From an uncultured Clostridia bacterium (GTDB taxonomy: Bacteria; Bacillota; Clostridia; Lachnospirales; Anaerotignaceae): a DNA stretch of 64,000 bases. This document shows positions 17,496-25,587 of the stretch, one piece after another; within the stretch, counting starts at the first letter, position 1, and every line of letters begins with the position of its first letter. The stretch covers positions 124,001 through 188,000 of the forward strand of contig CALWSR010000001.1 in assembly GCA_944384265.1 (NCBI GenBank), written 5' to 3'. A program made the position numbers and the translations under genes. The notes below the pieces were generated by a model. It did not search any database. It saw nothing but the letters and a program-made list of their open reading frames with translations, and was not told the origin of the DNA.

Positions 17496-18008
17496 GTGCA
17501 AATCTTAACTACATTATCATTAGAAGAATTAAGTATATTATTAAAAAATAAAAAAATGAGTACTAATAATGTAAATCTAATTATACCTAATACTATCGAC
17601 AGTTCCCAATTTGTTGAATACATAAAAGATAAGTTAGGGTATGATGGTTTTGTACTTTGTATTGTAGGAGAAATATCTGAAGAAAATATACGAAAACTTT
17701 ATGGATTAGATCCTGAATTAAGCACTAATAAAATAGCTATGGAAATAGCTATTAAAGAATCAGATGCTTTGTATTTTGACAGTGAAGAATTGATTGCAGC
17801 TATTGAATGTATTGATTTGGGATTAGATCCGGATGATATTATTGAACAATTGGATTTAGCTGTAAAGAAAGGTAGTACTGCATCTGAACAAATTGTATGT
17901 ATTCCTTTTATAAATGAACCTCAAGCAGAAAAAATAACTGCATTAACACAGGAAATTAAAATTGATAATTTAAAATTTGTATATATTAATAAGGAACAAA
18001 TTTTTTAA
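17496..18008 (+). CDS. hypothetical acidic protein
   Basis: 170 aa; GTG start at 17496, spaced correctly from AGGAGGG (17482-17488). An acidic, soluble alpha/beta protein with a helix around DDIIEQLDLAVKKG and hydrophobic strands (FVLCIVGEI; LKFVYINK). No family recognised. It lies between the DnaB-like ATPase and the Hsp70 gene, 27 bases after one and 29 before the other, so it probably works with them. Confidence 0.65.
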   Translation: MQILTTLSLEELSILLKNKKMSTNNVNLIIPNTIDSSQFVEYIKDKLGYDGFVLCIVGEISEENIRKLYGLDPELSTNKIAMEIAIKESDALYFDSEELIAAIECIDLGLDPDDIIEQLDLAVKKGSTASEQIVCIPFINEPQAEKITALTQEIKIDNLKFVYINKEQIF

Positions 18009-18037
18009 AAACTATTAAAATGAAAGAGGGTTGTTTT

Positions 18038-19708
18038 ATGAAAACAGAAAATTTAAAGAGAATGGATTTACAAAAAGAAACTAAAAAAATATTTGGTATT
18101 GACCTTGGCACAACTAATAGTGCTATTGCAATTAGAACTTCTTCTACTGTACCTAAATTAATACAAATTGGTAAAAAAACAACCTTACCTTCTTGTGTAA
18201 TGTGGGAGAATGGAGAATTTATTGTAGGCGAAGCAGCATACGAAAAAAGATATCAAAGTAATGTTATATATTCAGTTAAACGTCTTATGGGTTCAGATGA
18301 ATCTATAACGCTAATAGATGGTGATAATACTATAACATTGACACCAGCTGAAGTGTCATCTCATATACTAAAAGAATTATGCAAAAGGGCATCGGTGCAT
18401 TATAATGATATTACTGATGTTGTTATAACTGTACCAGCTTATTTTAATCAAAAACAAATTGAAGATACCTTGAAAGCTGGGGAATTAGCAGGATTAAATG
18501 TACACCATATTTTAAAGGAACCAACAAGTGCTGGTTATATCTATAGTAATATAGATGATTCAGAGAGTGGCGAGCAGATAATATATGATTTAGGTGGCGG
18601 TACGTTTGATGTTACTCATTCTATCTTATTAAAGAAAACACCTAAAGTACAAGAAGTTATTAAAAATTTAGAATCCTATTATAATATTAAATTAGACCAA
18701 ACCATAGGCGAGAATAATGATAAGTATTACAGTAGAGTACTTGGTACTTATGGAGATATGCATCTTGGTGGAGATGATATTGATAGGGAATTAGCGCGAA
18801 TATTATTAAAAAAAGCAAAAATTAGTAAAAGAGATATTGATGATGAAGATTTAGAAAAATTAATTTTAGAATGTGAAAAATTTAAAAAGTCAGGTATACA
18901 TGGTTCAGAATCAACAATATCTGGTGTGACATTTAAGATGGATCAAGAAGTTTTAAGAGAAGCAACTAGAGAAGTTTATAATAAGACATTACATATTATG
19001 CAGCCTTTATTTTCTAATATAAAATCTAAAAATATAAAATCTATTATTCTAGTTGGAGGTTCCACTAAAAGTCCTTTTATACGTGAATGGTTATCTAAAG
19101 ATTTCCCAATGGCCACTGTAGTATGTAGTCTAAATCCAGACGAAACAGTAGCTCAAGGTGCAGCTTCTGTTGGTTATGATATAGCTGGCGGTGTTCCTTT
19201 CAAATTTCAAGACGTATTACCGTTGGCGATTGGAGTATTAGTTGATGAAGAAAGAATAAGTACATGCTTACCAACAAATACATCTATACCTTATTCTACA
19301 TCTAAAGTCTATACTACGCTATATGATAACCAGGAAGTGTTGGAAGTTAAATTATATCAAGGGCTTTCATCTGATCCAAGTAACTGTACTTTTTTGGGTA
19401 CAATCCGTATAGAAAATCTTCCACCTGCTAAAAAAGGTGAATTAGATATTTTATTGGATTTTATATTATCAGTAGATGGACGACTTCATGTTCAAGCAAC
19501 GATAGGAGACCTAACAGAAGAAATTGAGATTGAAAATATTTTTTCTGTTAAAAATACATCTGAATTAAAAGATACTTTTCAAGATACTTTTTTACCATTG
19601 GCTATTAGTACAAATAATAATAAAGTTATAGAATTATTTGAAAAAAGAAAAATAGCATCTGATGAAGAAAAAGAAAATATTGAAAGCGAAATATTAATGT
19701 CTCTATAA
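18038..19708 (+). CDS. element-encoded Hsp70 (DnaK-like) chaperone with shortened lid
   Basis: ATG 18038 is preferred over the upstream in-frame ATG 18020, because GAGGG at 18025-18030 sits between them with correct spacing; 556 aa. All actin/Hsp70 ATP motifs are present: GIDLGTTNSA, VPAYFNQKQ, DLGGGTFDVT, and VGGSTKSPFI. Between DLGGGTFDVT and the GDMHLGGDDID motif lie about 30 extra residues. The substrate-binding beta sandwich is recognisable (about 390-490), but the alpha-helical lid is cut to some 65 residues, against about 130 in DnaK. No DnaJ or GrpE is encoded nearby. By analogy with phage or plasmid replicons it may remodel the helicase or primase complex or help fold large exported proteins. 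Confidence 0.9.
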   Translation: MKTENLKRMDLQKETKKIFGIDLGTTNSAIAIRTSSTVPKLIQIGKKTTLPSCVMWENGEFIVGEAAYEKRYQSNVIYSVKRLMGSDESITLIDGDNTITLTPAEVSSHILKELCKRASVHYNDITDVVITVPAYFNQKQIEDTLKAGELAGLNVHHILKEPTSAGYIYSNIDDSESGEQIIYDLGGGTFDVTHSILLKKTPKVQEVIKNLESYYNIKLDQTIGENNDKYYSRVLGTYGDMHLGGDDIDRELARILLKKAKISKRDIDDEDLEKLILECEKFKKSGIHGSESTISGVTFKMDQEVLREATREVYNKTLHIMQPLFSNIKSKNIKSIILVGGSTKSPFIREWLSKDFPMATVVCSLNPDETVAQGAASVGYDIAGGVPFKFQDVLPLAIGVLVDEERISTCLPTNTSIPYSTSKVYTTLYDNQEVLEVKLYQGLSSDPSNCTFLGTIRIENLPPAKKGELDILLDFILSVDGRLHVQATIGDLTEEIEIENIFSVKNTSELKDTFQDTFLPLAISTNNNKVIELFEKRKIASDEEKENIESEILMSL

Positions 19709-19710
19709 CA

Positions 19711-19750
19711 AAAAAGAACATATTGTTTAAAAACAATATGTTCTTTTTTA
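19711..19750 (+). terminator. intrinsic terminator between hsp70 and primase-finger gene
   Basis: An 18-base arm (19711-19728) pairs with 19731-19748, with AAAGAACATATTGTTT as core, and ends in a T run. The next gene's ribosome site begins within five bases of the T run, so no promoter can fit behind it. Confidence 0.8.
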
Positions 19751-19762
19751 TATTAAGGTGGT

Positions 19763-20377
19763 ATGACTATGCGAGAAATTCTTGAAGAAAATTTAAAAAA
19801 ATTAATTATTACTTTTCCAACTGTATACAAAGTTGATTCGATCTTACAGAATTTTAATCTGCTTTCCAATGCATTGGATAAGGGGGAACAATATTTAATG
19901 TGTTGCCCGTTTCATGATGATGTGGACCCATCTTTTAGAATTATGAAAAAACTGGGTATTTGGAATTGTTTTAGTTGTGGTCAGAGTGGAACTTTACTTA
20001 AATTAGTACACCGTTTAAGTGTGACTTCTCTTTCATTTTATGATTTTTGTGATAATTTAATACGCTCTGATAAAATAATGCAATCAACTCTTGGCTTTTC
20101 TACAATTTTTAAATCTATAACAGATATATATTCAGAGGATAAATTTAATACATGTAAAAAGTTTAAACCTGATTATACAGTAGATTTGCCTATTACTATA
20201 TTATCCGATTTTTTAAAAAGAAAAGATAATTCCTTTTCTAGTCTAAAAGCTTCATTATCCATGCTACAACAAGATATCTCTGTAAGAGAAATTAAAAAGT
20301 TTTATGAAGAATTTTATAAGTATTCTGAAGGGCAGGAACCACTACAAGAAGTATCTTTATCTGATTTACTACTTTAA
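19763..20377 (+). CDS. CHC2 zinc-finger protein (DnaG-type primase N-domain only)
   Basis: 204 aa from ATG 19763 (or ATG 19769) after AAGGTGG. Residues about 45-90 form a CHC2 finger: CCPFHDDVDPSFRI, then WNCFSCGQSGTLLKLV, giving the Cys-His...Cys-Cys ligand set used by DnaG to read single-stranded template. The catalytic TOPRIM domain is absent and the C-terminal 110 residues are a helical region I do not recognise. It could be a primase accessory subunit or a DNA-binding factor paired with a polymerase domain elsewhere on the element. Its place behind the Hsp70 and DnaB-like genes supports a replication role. A terminator hairpin lies immediately upstream. Confidence 0.8.
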   Translation: MTMREILEENLKKLIITFPTVYKVDSILQNFNLLSNALDKGEQYLMCCPFHDDVDPSFRIMKKLGIWNCFSCGQSGTLLKLVHRLSVTSLSFYDFCDNLIRSDKIMQSTLGFSTIFKSITDIYSEDKFNTCKKFKPDYTVDLPITILSDFLKRKDNSFSSLKASLSMLQQDISVREIKKFYEEFYKYSEGQEPLQEVSLSDLLL

Positions 20378-20392
20378 GGAGGAATTATTTTT

Positions 20393-21409
20393 ATGTCTGT
20401 ATACCTAAAAAGTTTACATGTAACATTTGAAATAGTGCCTGATTTTAAACCATATATTCATTTTGCTAAATTTAGTAGTCCAATTAATTTTGATATAAAT
20501 GAGGGTACATCATTGTCTGCATTAAATCTAAATTTGGATGACAATATTGTTTACGATATATCTTTTGATCAATCAACTACAAATACTGGAATCTTTATAA
20601 AAGCACATAATAATTCAGAAATATTTATGATTGAGGTTTATAAAAAAGCAGGTACTTCAACAGAAGATTATATGTTTGAGTTGGAAACAATAATACATTC
20701 ACTTTGCGAAGATAAATTATTATTACATCTTATTTATGAAAAACCTATTAAAAGTAATAATTTTAGATCAAGTCAGGTTTTATTTCAATTAGAAGGATTA
20801 TTAAGAATGTTTGCAAAGCGTTATAAAGAATTTAAATCTGTAAAATATGAAACAATAAGCAAATTTGAATGGGCAGCTAATATTTTTGACAAGCAGAAGT
20901 TTGGGTCTGATTACTCCGATAAACATTTATCAAAACAAGCTATAATAAATTTATTTGATTGGACACATTACTTTGGTTCTTCATTGTATCAGGATAATGA
21001 TGGATATGAAGCTGTTGGAGTTATGATGGGGTGGTTTATTAGTGCATATGATCCATTAGGACGTCCTTATGTGAGGGGGGATAATTTTAATGGAACAGTA
21101 GGATGTATTGTGCTTCCAGGAGTCCCTTATTCTTCATTATATGAAGAATTAAAAAAAGAAGAGGTAGATACAAAATGGTTTGTGTTTAATCCAAAGACAA
21201 GTATATTTAAAAATATTATAAAAGCAGCAGAACAAAATTATGTTGTTCTTGTACATATAGAAGATCCTTATATTAAATTAGCATTATCTGTTGAATCAAA
21301 TTTAAAATTGTTTGAGTGTGATTATTTCACACTTGTTATTGCTACTCCTAATTTTATGTCAGCTTCTGCTAAAAGAATTTTAGGAAGTCAATTTCATTTT
21401 TATTTATAG
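20393..21409 (+). CDS. RuvC-like RNase H-fold nuclease with C-terminal extension
   Basis: 338 aa; AGGAGGAA and ATG 20393. Residues about 50-220 fit the RuvC core: first strand YDISFDQSTTNTGIFI with the leading Asp, a second acidic position in LIYEKPIKSNN (about 116), a helix QLEGLLRMF, and the last acidic motif DNDGYEAVGVMMG (about 200-205). These carboxylates would bind the metal ions that cut Holliday junctions or other branched DNA. Length exceeds RuvC (about 160-180 aa): there are about 50 extra N-terminal residues and 120 C-terminal ones. It probably resolves intermediates during element replication or transfer. A non-nuclease RNase H-fold role is less likely as all the acidic positions remain. 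Confidence 0.75.
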   Translation: MSVYLKSLHVTFEIVPDFKPYIHFAKFSSPINFDINEGTSLSALNLNLDDNIVYDISFDQSTTNTGIFIKAHNNSEIFMIEVYKKAGTSTEDYMFELETIIHSLCEDKLLLHLIYEKPIKSNNFRSSQVLFQLEGLLRMFAKRYKEFKSVKYETISKFEWAANIFDKQKFGSDYSDKHLSKQAIINLFDWTHYFGSSLYQDNDGYEAVGVMMGWFISAYDPLGRPYVRGDNFNGTVGCIVLPGVPYSSLYEELKKEEVDTKWFVFNPKTSIFKNIIKAAEQNYVVLVHIEDPYIKLALSVESNLKLFECDYFTLVIATPNFMSASAKRILGSQFHFYL

Positions 21410-21421
21410 GAGGTTATTATA

Positions 21422-21967
21422 ATGAGTAAAGATAAAAATAAAGAATTATTTAGAAATGTTATTAAGGGGTACTTAACATTAAAAGATATTTATAATGACA
21501 CAGATATAATTCTTGATTCCATTTTTGAGTATAATACATTTGATATGAGTAGAGAGGTACATTCTAATTATATAAATTTACTTTTCTATAAAGATATAGT
21601 ATATGGTATTTGGAATAAAACTACTTCAATTTCACAAGCAACATTTCAAATTTTATATTCTGTAGATTTAGAATTGGCACTTCACTCCATTTTAATTTCT
21701 CCATCAGAAAAAGAAAATATAGAAAATACTTTCAAAAAACTGATACGTAAAATGGAATCTCTTAAAACAACTGATGACTTTTTTGATGTTATACATAGCA
21801 TAAGTGAAGATACAACATGGATACCTATTGTTAAGGAATATAGAAAACTGTATGTATTTTTACTAATTAACATGTTAACACTTACTTATTTTAATTGTTC
21901 TTTTGATGATGTGTCGGATCTTGATTTTATTATGGAAGTTGTAGGAGAACAAAAATGTCTCAGTTAA
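21422..21967 (+). CDS. hypothetical helical protein
   Basis: 181 aa; excellent AGGAGG site and ATG 21422. All-helical by composition, with one hydrophobic stretch near residues 140-155 (LYVFLLINMLTLTYF) that may be buried or membrane-associated. Not recognised. It overlaps a small membrane-protein gene by 13 bases. Confidence 0.65.
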   Translation: MSKDKNKELFRNVIKGYLTLKDIYNDTDIILDSIFEYNTFDMSREVHSNYINLLFYKDIVYGIWNKTTSISQATFQILYSVDLELALHSILISPSEKENIENTFKKLIRKMESLKTTDDFFDVIHSISEDTTWIPIVKEYRKLYVFLLINMLTLTYFNCSFDDVSDLDFIMEVVGEQKCLS

Positions 21968-22101
21968 TAATAAATACCATATTGTTATTTCTATTTATTG
22001 TTTTGGGTTTTAAAATTGCTAAAAAAGTCTTAAAAATAATATTTTTATTATTTGCTTTTTGTGCAGCTATAAATATTTTGTCTTATGGAGGTATTATATG
22101 A
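21955..22101 (+). CDS. small membrane protein, 48 aa
   Basis: ATG 21955 follows GGAG (21943-21946) and reads 48 codons to TGA 22099-22101. It overlaps the previous gene by 13 bases and the next ATG (22098) by four, the usual coupled arrangement in this element. The product has two hydrophobic helices (LIINTILLFLFIVLGF and KIIFLLFAFCAAINIL) joined by a short basic loop. No family is recognised. Overlap on both sides plus a good ribosome site make it more convincing than chance. Confidence 0.65.
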   Translation: MSQLIINTILLFLFIVLGFKIAKKVLKIIFLLFAFCAAINILSYGGII

Positions 22102-22847
22102 AACTTGATATCTACATAGAACAAAGTAAATACAAAACAACAATAATAGTTGAGATTGATGGCAAGCAAATATCATCAATGCGTAAGATTGTTAGTATTG
22201 TACCAAATGACATTACAAAATCTATAATTAATATCATAATTTCAATTACATTAAAATATGCTGTTAAGTTCATAAATGTCTACTGTGCTAGAAAAGGATT
22301 ATATCTATATCTTACTAAAAAAGAAAAAGATGCAGATTTAATATATTTAAATTATTTGCTACAGATATTTGAATCTACTATTCAATATAAAAAATTTAGT
22401 GAAATAAATTTTAAATTTGATGCATATCTTATATATTTTGGCACTACAGATAATGAGTCTATTATTCTACAAGAAACCACAGGTCATAGTACTCTTTATG
22501 ATATTGTTCCTGTTTATCCGATAGACATATCTAATGAATTATGGTCTGCACAATTATTACATATGTTTATTACAAATGAAATAAATACTCTTAAAGGTTT
22601 AAAAACAGGTATTTATTTTTTAGTAGACAACTATTATATTGTAGACAGACTGAATCAGTTATTAATGTCTCAAGTACAATCTATATTGTGTTCTATACCA
22701 TATATAGACCAATATAACACTAATGCAGATTTGACTTATATACTTCTGAAATGCGCTCTGCTTTTAAAAGAATTAAACGCAAATATCATCTTTTTACCTA
22801 GATATCAAAATAAGGCTTGCAGATACAAGGAGAATGATACTATATGA
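22098..22847 (+). CDS. hypothetical protein
   Basis: ATG 22098 is chosen because GGAGG at 22087-22091 precedes it and it overlaps the upstream stop as ATGA; an in-frame ATG at 22059 lacks a ribosome site. The 249-aa product is alpha/beta. It has a possible first strand/turn (IIVEIDGKQ), a long helix, and hydrophobic strands, without clear catalytic residues. Not recognised. The next gene overlaps its stop by 4 bases, so these are one translation unit. Confidence 0.65.
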   Translation: MKLDIYIEQSKYKTTIIVEIDGKQISSMRKIVSIVPNDITKSIINIIISITLKYAVKFINVYCARKGLYLYLTKKEKDADLIYLNYLLQIFESTIQYKKFSEINFKFDAYLIYFGTTDNESIILQETTGHSTLYDIVPVYPIDISNELWSAQLLHMFITNEINTLKGLKTGIYFLVDNYYIVDRLNQLLMSQVQSILCSIPYIDQYNTNADLTYILLKCALLLKELNANIIFLPRYQNKACRYKENDTI

Positions 22848-23143
22848 AAAAATTTCAAGTAATTAATACAATCTTATTAGCACCTGGTGGTGGAAAAGAG
22901 GTACATATTAAACATAAGAAAAATGCTTTATTGCTATACCCGTATAGAAGTATTAGAGGTATGACAATGCATAACACTTTATATCTTTTTTCTAAAATAC
23001 CAATATATTTGAAAGAAAATAATTTAAAACTTTCTTCTGTTCTAATTACTAATTTTGATATTGTAATGGCAGTTGGTTATGATCCGATTGTTTTGTATAA
23101 AACCTTAAATAAAGTTATTGGTACTGAACTAATATTTAAGTGA
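22844..23143 (+). CDS. hypothetical small protein
   Basis: 99 aa; ATG 22844 overlaps the previous stop by 4 bases and follows CAAGGAGA. The product begins with a strand and a glycine turn (LLAPGGGKEVHIKHKK) and is basic in its first half. No family recognised. It is the last soluble gene before the surface-protein block. Confidence 0.6.
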   Translation: MKKFQVINTILLAPGGGKEVHIKHKKNALLLYPYRSIRGMTMHNTLYLFSKIPIYLKENNLKLSSVLITNFDIVMAVGYDPIVLYKTLNKVIGTELIFK

Positions 23144-23157
23144 GAAGGTGATACAAT

Positions 23158-24288
23158 ATGAAACATAAATTATCGCTAATACTGCTATCTTCTATTATGA
23201 TTTTTTCTGGTTGCTCTAAAAAGGAAGAAGTTACAGCAGATGAAATAATTCAAAGTTTTTATACAAATACACATCAAATTAAAGCACAAATGAATCTAAT
23301 TTCAGATGATATAAGTGCATTACTTGAAGCATATATTGATGCAAGTGGGTCTGGTACCGGTTTATTATCAGTCGGAAGTATTATTTGCGAAGTTATATTT
23401 ATAAACAATGACATGTATATTGATGTTTTAGATAATACTTATTGCGTAGAGAATATTGGATATCAGCTTTCATTTGATAAGTTGGATTTAGATGACATAA
23501 CATTGGATAATATTGTATCTGCAGGTTTCACTTTAGAAGACAATGACATAGTTGGTTTTAATGCAACAGTTGATGGTGTACAGATTTCAAATAAATATGC
23601 CAAAAGTAATAAGATTATAGAACAGAGTACATCTACAAAAGATATTGTAATTTCACTTAATGATTTTTTACGTTTACTATCTAAAGTAAATTCACCGAAG
23701 TCAGATGATATAGGTATTATTGGTGCATTAGCAGTAGATGAAACTAAAGATGAAAAAGAACAAAAAGAGGGAACTGTAGAAGAGAAAAAGCCTTCGTATT
23801 ATGTGAATAGTGAGATTGGTATAAAAATTAAAGACAAAGTTTTCAGTATAAATGATTATATCAATGTTGAGGACTATTATTTTAACATTGTTCCAGAGGG
23901 TATAAATTATAAAACTGAATGGGATAAAGATAATAAAGTTACTTTATGCTATGCTTCTTATATTGATACTACTGGTAAATTCACAGCAATGTATACAAAT
24001 AATATCGTATATAAGTTAGCAGTTGATTGTGATTTTGAATTTTTGGATTTTGCATCTGGACAATCATTTAATGACATTTCTAAAATACTTGGTGTAAAAT
24101 TAAATAATAAGGAAAAGAAAGATTTTAAACCAATTAGAGATGATATTACAATAACTAAAACTGGAACTGATTTTATTAGATTTACTATTGGTGATTTTAA
24201 GGTGAGATTTGGGTTTAATAAAGATAAATTATTGTCATCAATGACTATAGAGAAAGAAAGGGATTATAAAAAATATGATGAAGACTAA
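23158..24288 (+). CDS. lipoprotein of unknown function
   Basis: 376 aa; AGAAGGTG and ATG 23158. The N-terminus is a lipoprotein signal: basic start, hydrophobic core and lipobox FSGC, so Cys20 would be lipidated and the protein held on the outer face of the membrane. The mature part alternates beta strands and acidic linkers, with a Lys/Glu-rich low-complexity stretch around residues 195-215. It ends 14 bases inside the next gene. No known family; a role in the mating-cell surface is inferred from the downstream surface proteins. Confidence 0.75.
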   Translation: MKHKLSLILLSSIMIFSGCSKKEEVTADEIIQSFYTNTHQIKAQMNLISDDISALLEAYIDASGSGTGLLSVGSIICEVIFINNDMYIDVLDNTYCVENIGYQLSFDKLDLDDITLDNIVSAGFTLEDNDIVGFNATVDGVQISNKYAKSNKIIEQSTSTKDIVISLNDFLRLLSKVNSPKSDDIGIIGALAVDETKDEKEQKEGTVEEKKPSYYVNSEIGIKIKDKVFSINDYINVEDYYFNIVPEGINYKTEWDKDNKVTLCYASYIDTTGKFTAMYTNNIVYKLAVDCDFEFLDFASGQSFNDISKILGVKLNNKEKKDFKPIRDDITITKTGTDFIRFTIGDFKVRFGFNKDKLLSSMTIEKERDYKKYDED

Positions 24289-25546
24289 TAAATATTTTTT
24301 GATACTTTCTCTTAGTATTTTAACTATAACATCTCCAATTACCAGTTTTGCTGCTACTGATGCTATTCCTTTTAACAAAGTTAATATAACTGAGAGCAAA
24401 GCGATCAATTCAAAAGATGCAAAAGAACTGTTGGCAGAAACAACTTTAGTGTCCGAAGACTTTTTAGAAACTACTAATAAAGGTAACTGGATTATATTAG
24501 ATTCTGTTAATTATTCGGAATTATTAACATCTAAAACTGGCACTGATTTTATGAATACTTTATATCCATCAGGTATTAGATTACCTACAATGGTTTACGA
24601 TCCATCGGACACTTTTAGAATAACATTAGATTCTTTACCTTATGAAACCGGGAATGGGTGTAAACTATTATGGCTTTTATGTGATAATGCGGGAGAAGAG
24701 CGTTTTAATTTTACATTAGCAGAGCAAAGAGCAGCTGACAAGTATTATACTTTAATGCAATTAAAATCTATTGCTTTGGGACTTCCCGTATACTCATTTA
24801 CAGAAATAGATGATGATACAAGTCTTTACACTAATGAACAGCAAACACAGGCTTTATCTTTAATAAATAGCTTTGAAGAGAATTTTGGTCCTATATATTT
24901 CATTGATACGAGTGCTCTGGATTACGATTGGTGCTCACAATTAGAAAATAGTTCACTTGTTACAAAAACAAAAGTTTTACCATACCCCTTACCAAAAGGT
25001 AGTAAAACTATACACTTATATCAAAACTATGGTACTTATTTTGACGCTCTTCAATCATCAGGAACTTCAGAACCGCCAGATATAACTGAGTTTTTAACGC
25101 CTAATGAGATTGCTGTAAATTATAATAAATTTATTGAAGATAATGGTAGTTTTTCCTCTGTAGATTCTATACTGTTAACTGGCGTTTATTATGAACAGTT
25201 ACCATTAGAACTTTATGATATAGTACACATAGGATCAACTGATACTGTTATAAGTAATGAAAATGAAAAAGTACATACAAAAACAGATGTTGATACAGGT
25301 GATTCAGACGATACTGTAACTGCTTCTAAGAAAGAAGAAAGTAGGGTAAATGATCCTTATTTTAATGCTTTACGTAATCAATCAGATGATAATTTTGATA
25401 GCTATATGTTGAATATATTTGAAGAGGAGGGAAACACATCTATAAATTATAAGGGAATTTATCAAAATATTTGTTTGATTATTTTCTTTGTTGGAGTGGT
25501 TGTTGCAGTTATTATACATATAATAAATAAAACACAGGGGCGGTGA
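24275..25546 (+). CDS. secreted protein with C-terminal membrane anchor
   Basis: 423 aa from ATG 24275 (ATG 24278 also possible), overlapping the lipoprotein gene by 14 bases. It has a Sec signal peptide (hydrophobic core ILSLSILTIT, cleavage near SFAAT) and a C-terminal transmembrane helix (about residues 398-418) with a short basic tail, so the body lies outside the cell. There is an acidic linker before the anchor and no LPXTG. Not recognised. A terminator-like hairpin overlaps its stop codon. Confidence 0.75.
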   Translation: MMKTNKYFLILSLSILTITSPITSFAATDAIPFNKVNITESKAINSKDAKELLAETTLVSEDFLETTNKGNWIILDSVNYSELLTSKTGTDFMNTLYPSGIRLPTMVYDPSDTFRITLDSLPYETGNGCKLLWLLCDNAGEERFNFTLAEQRAADKYYTLMQLKSIALGLPVYSFTEIDDDTSLYTNEQQTQALSLINSFEENFGPIYFIDTSALDYDWCSQLENSSLVTKTKVLPYPLPKGSKTIHLYQNYGTYFDALQSSGTSEPPDITEFLTPNEIAVNYNKFIEDNGSFSSVDSILLTGVYYEQLPLELYDIVHIGSTDTVISNENEKVHTKTDVDTGDSDDTVTASKKEESRVNDPYFNALRNQSDDNFDSYMLNIFEEEGNTSINYKGIYQNICLIIFFVGVVVAVIIHIINKTQGR

Positions 25547-25571
25547 TTTGATCACCGCCCCTAAATTTTTT
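25537..25571 (+). terminator. GC-rich intrinsic terminator overlapping a stop codon
   Basis: A perfect 11-bp stem GGGGCGGTGAT / ATCACCGCCCC (25537-25547 with 25551-25561), unusually GC-rich for this element, is followed by AAATTTTTT. The next gene's GGAGGGA begins about two bases later, so the 1574-aa surface-protein gene can only be transcribed by read-through. Confidence 0.8.
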
Positions 25572-25587
25572 ATGGAGGGAGATTTGT

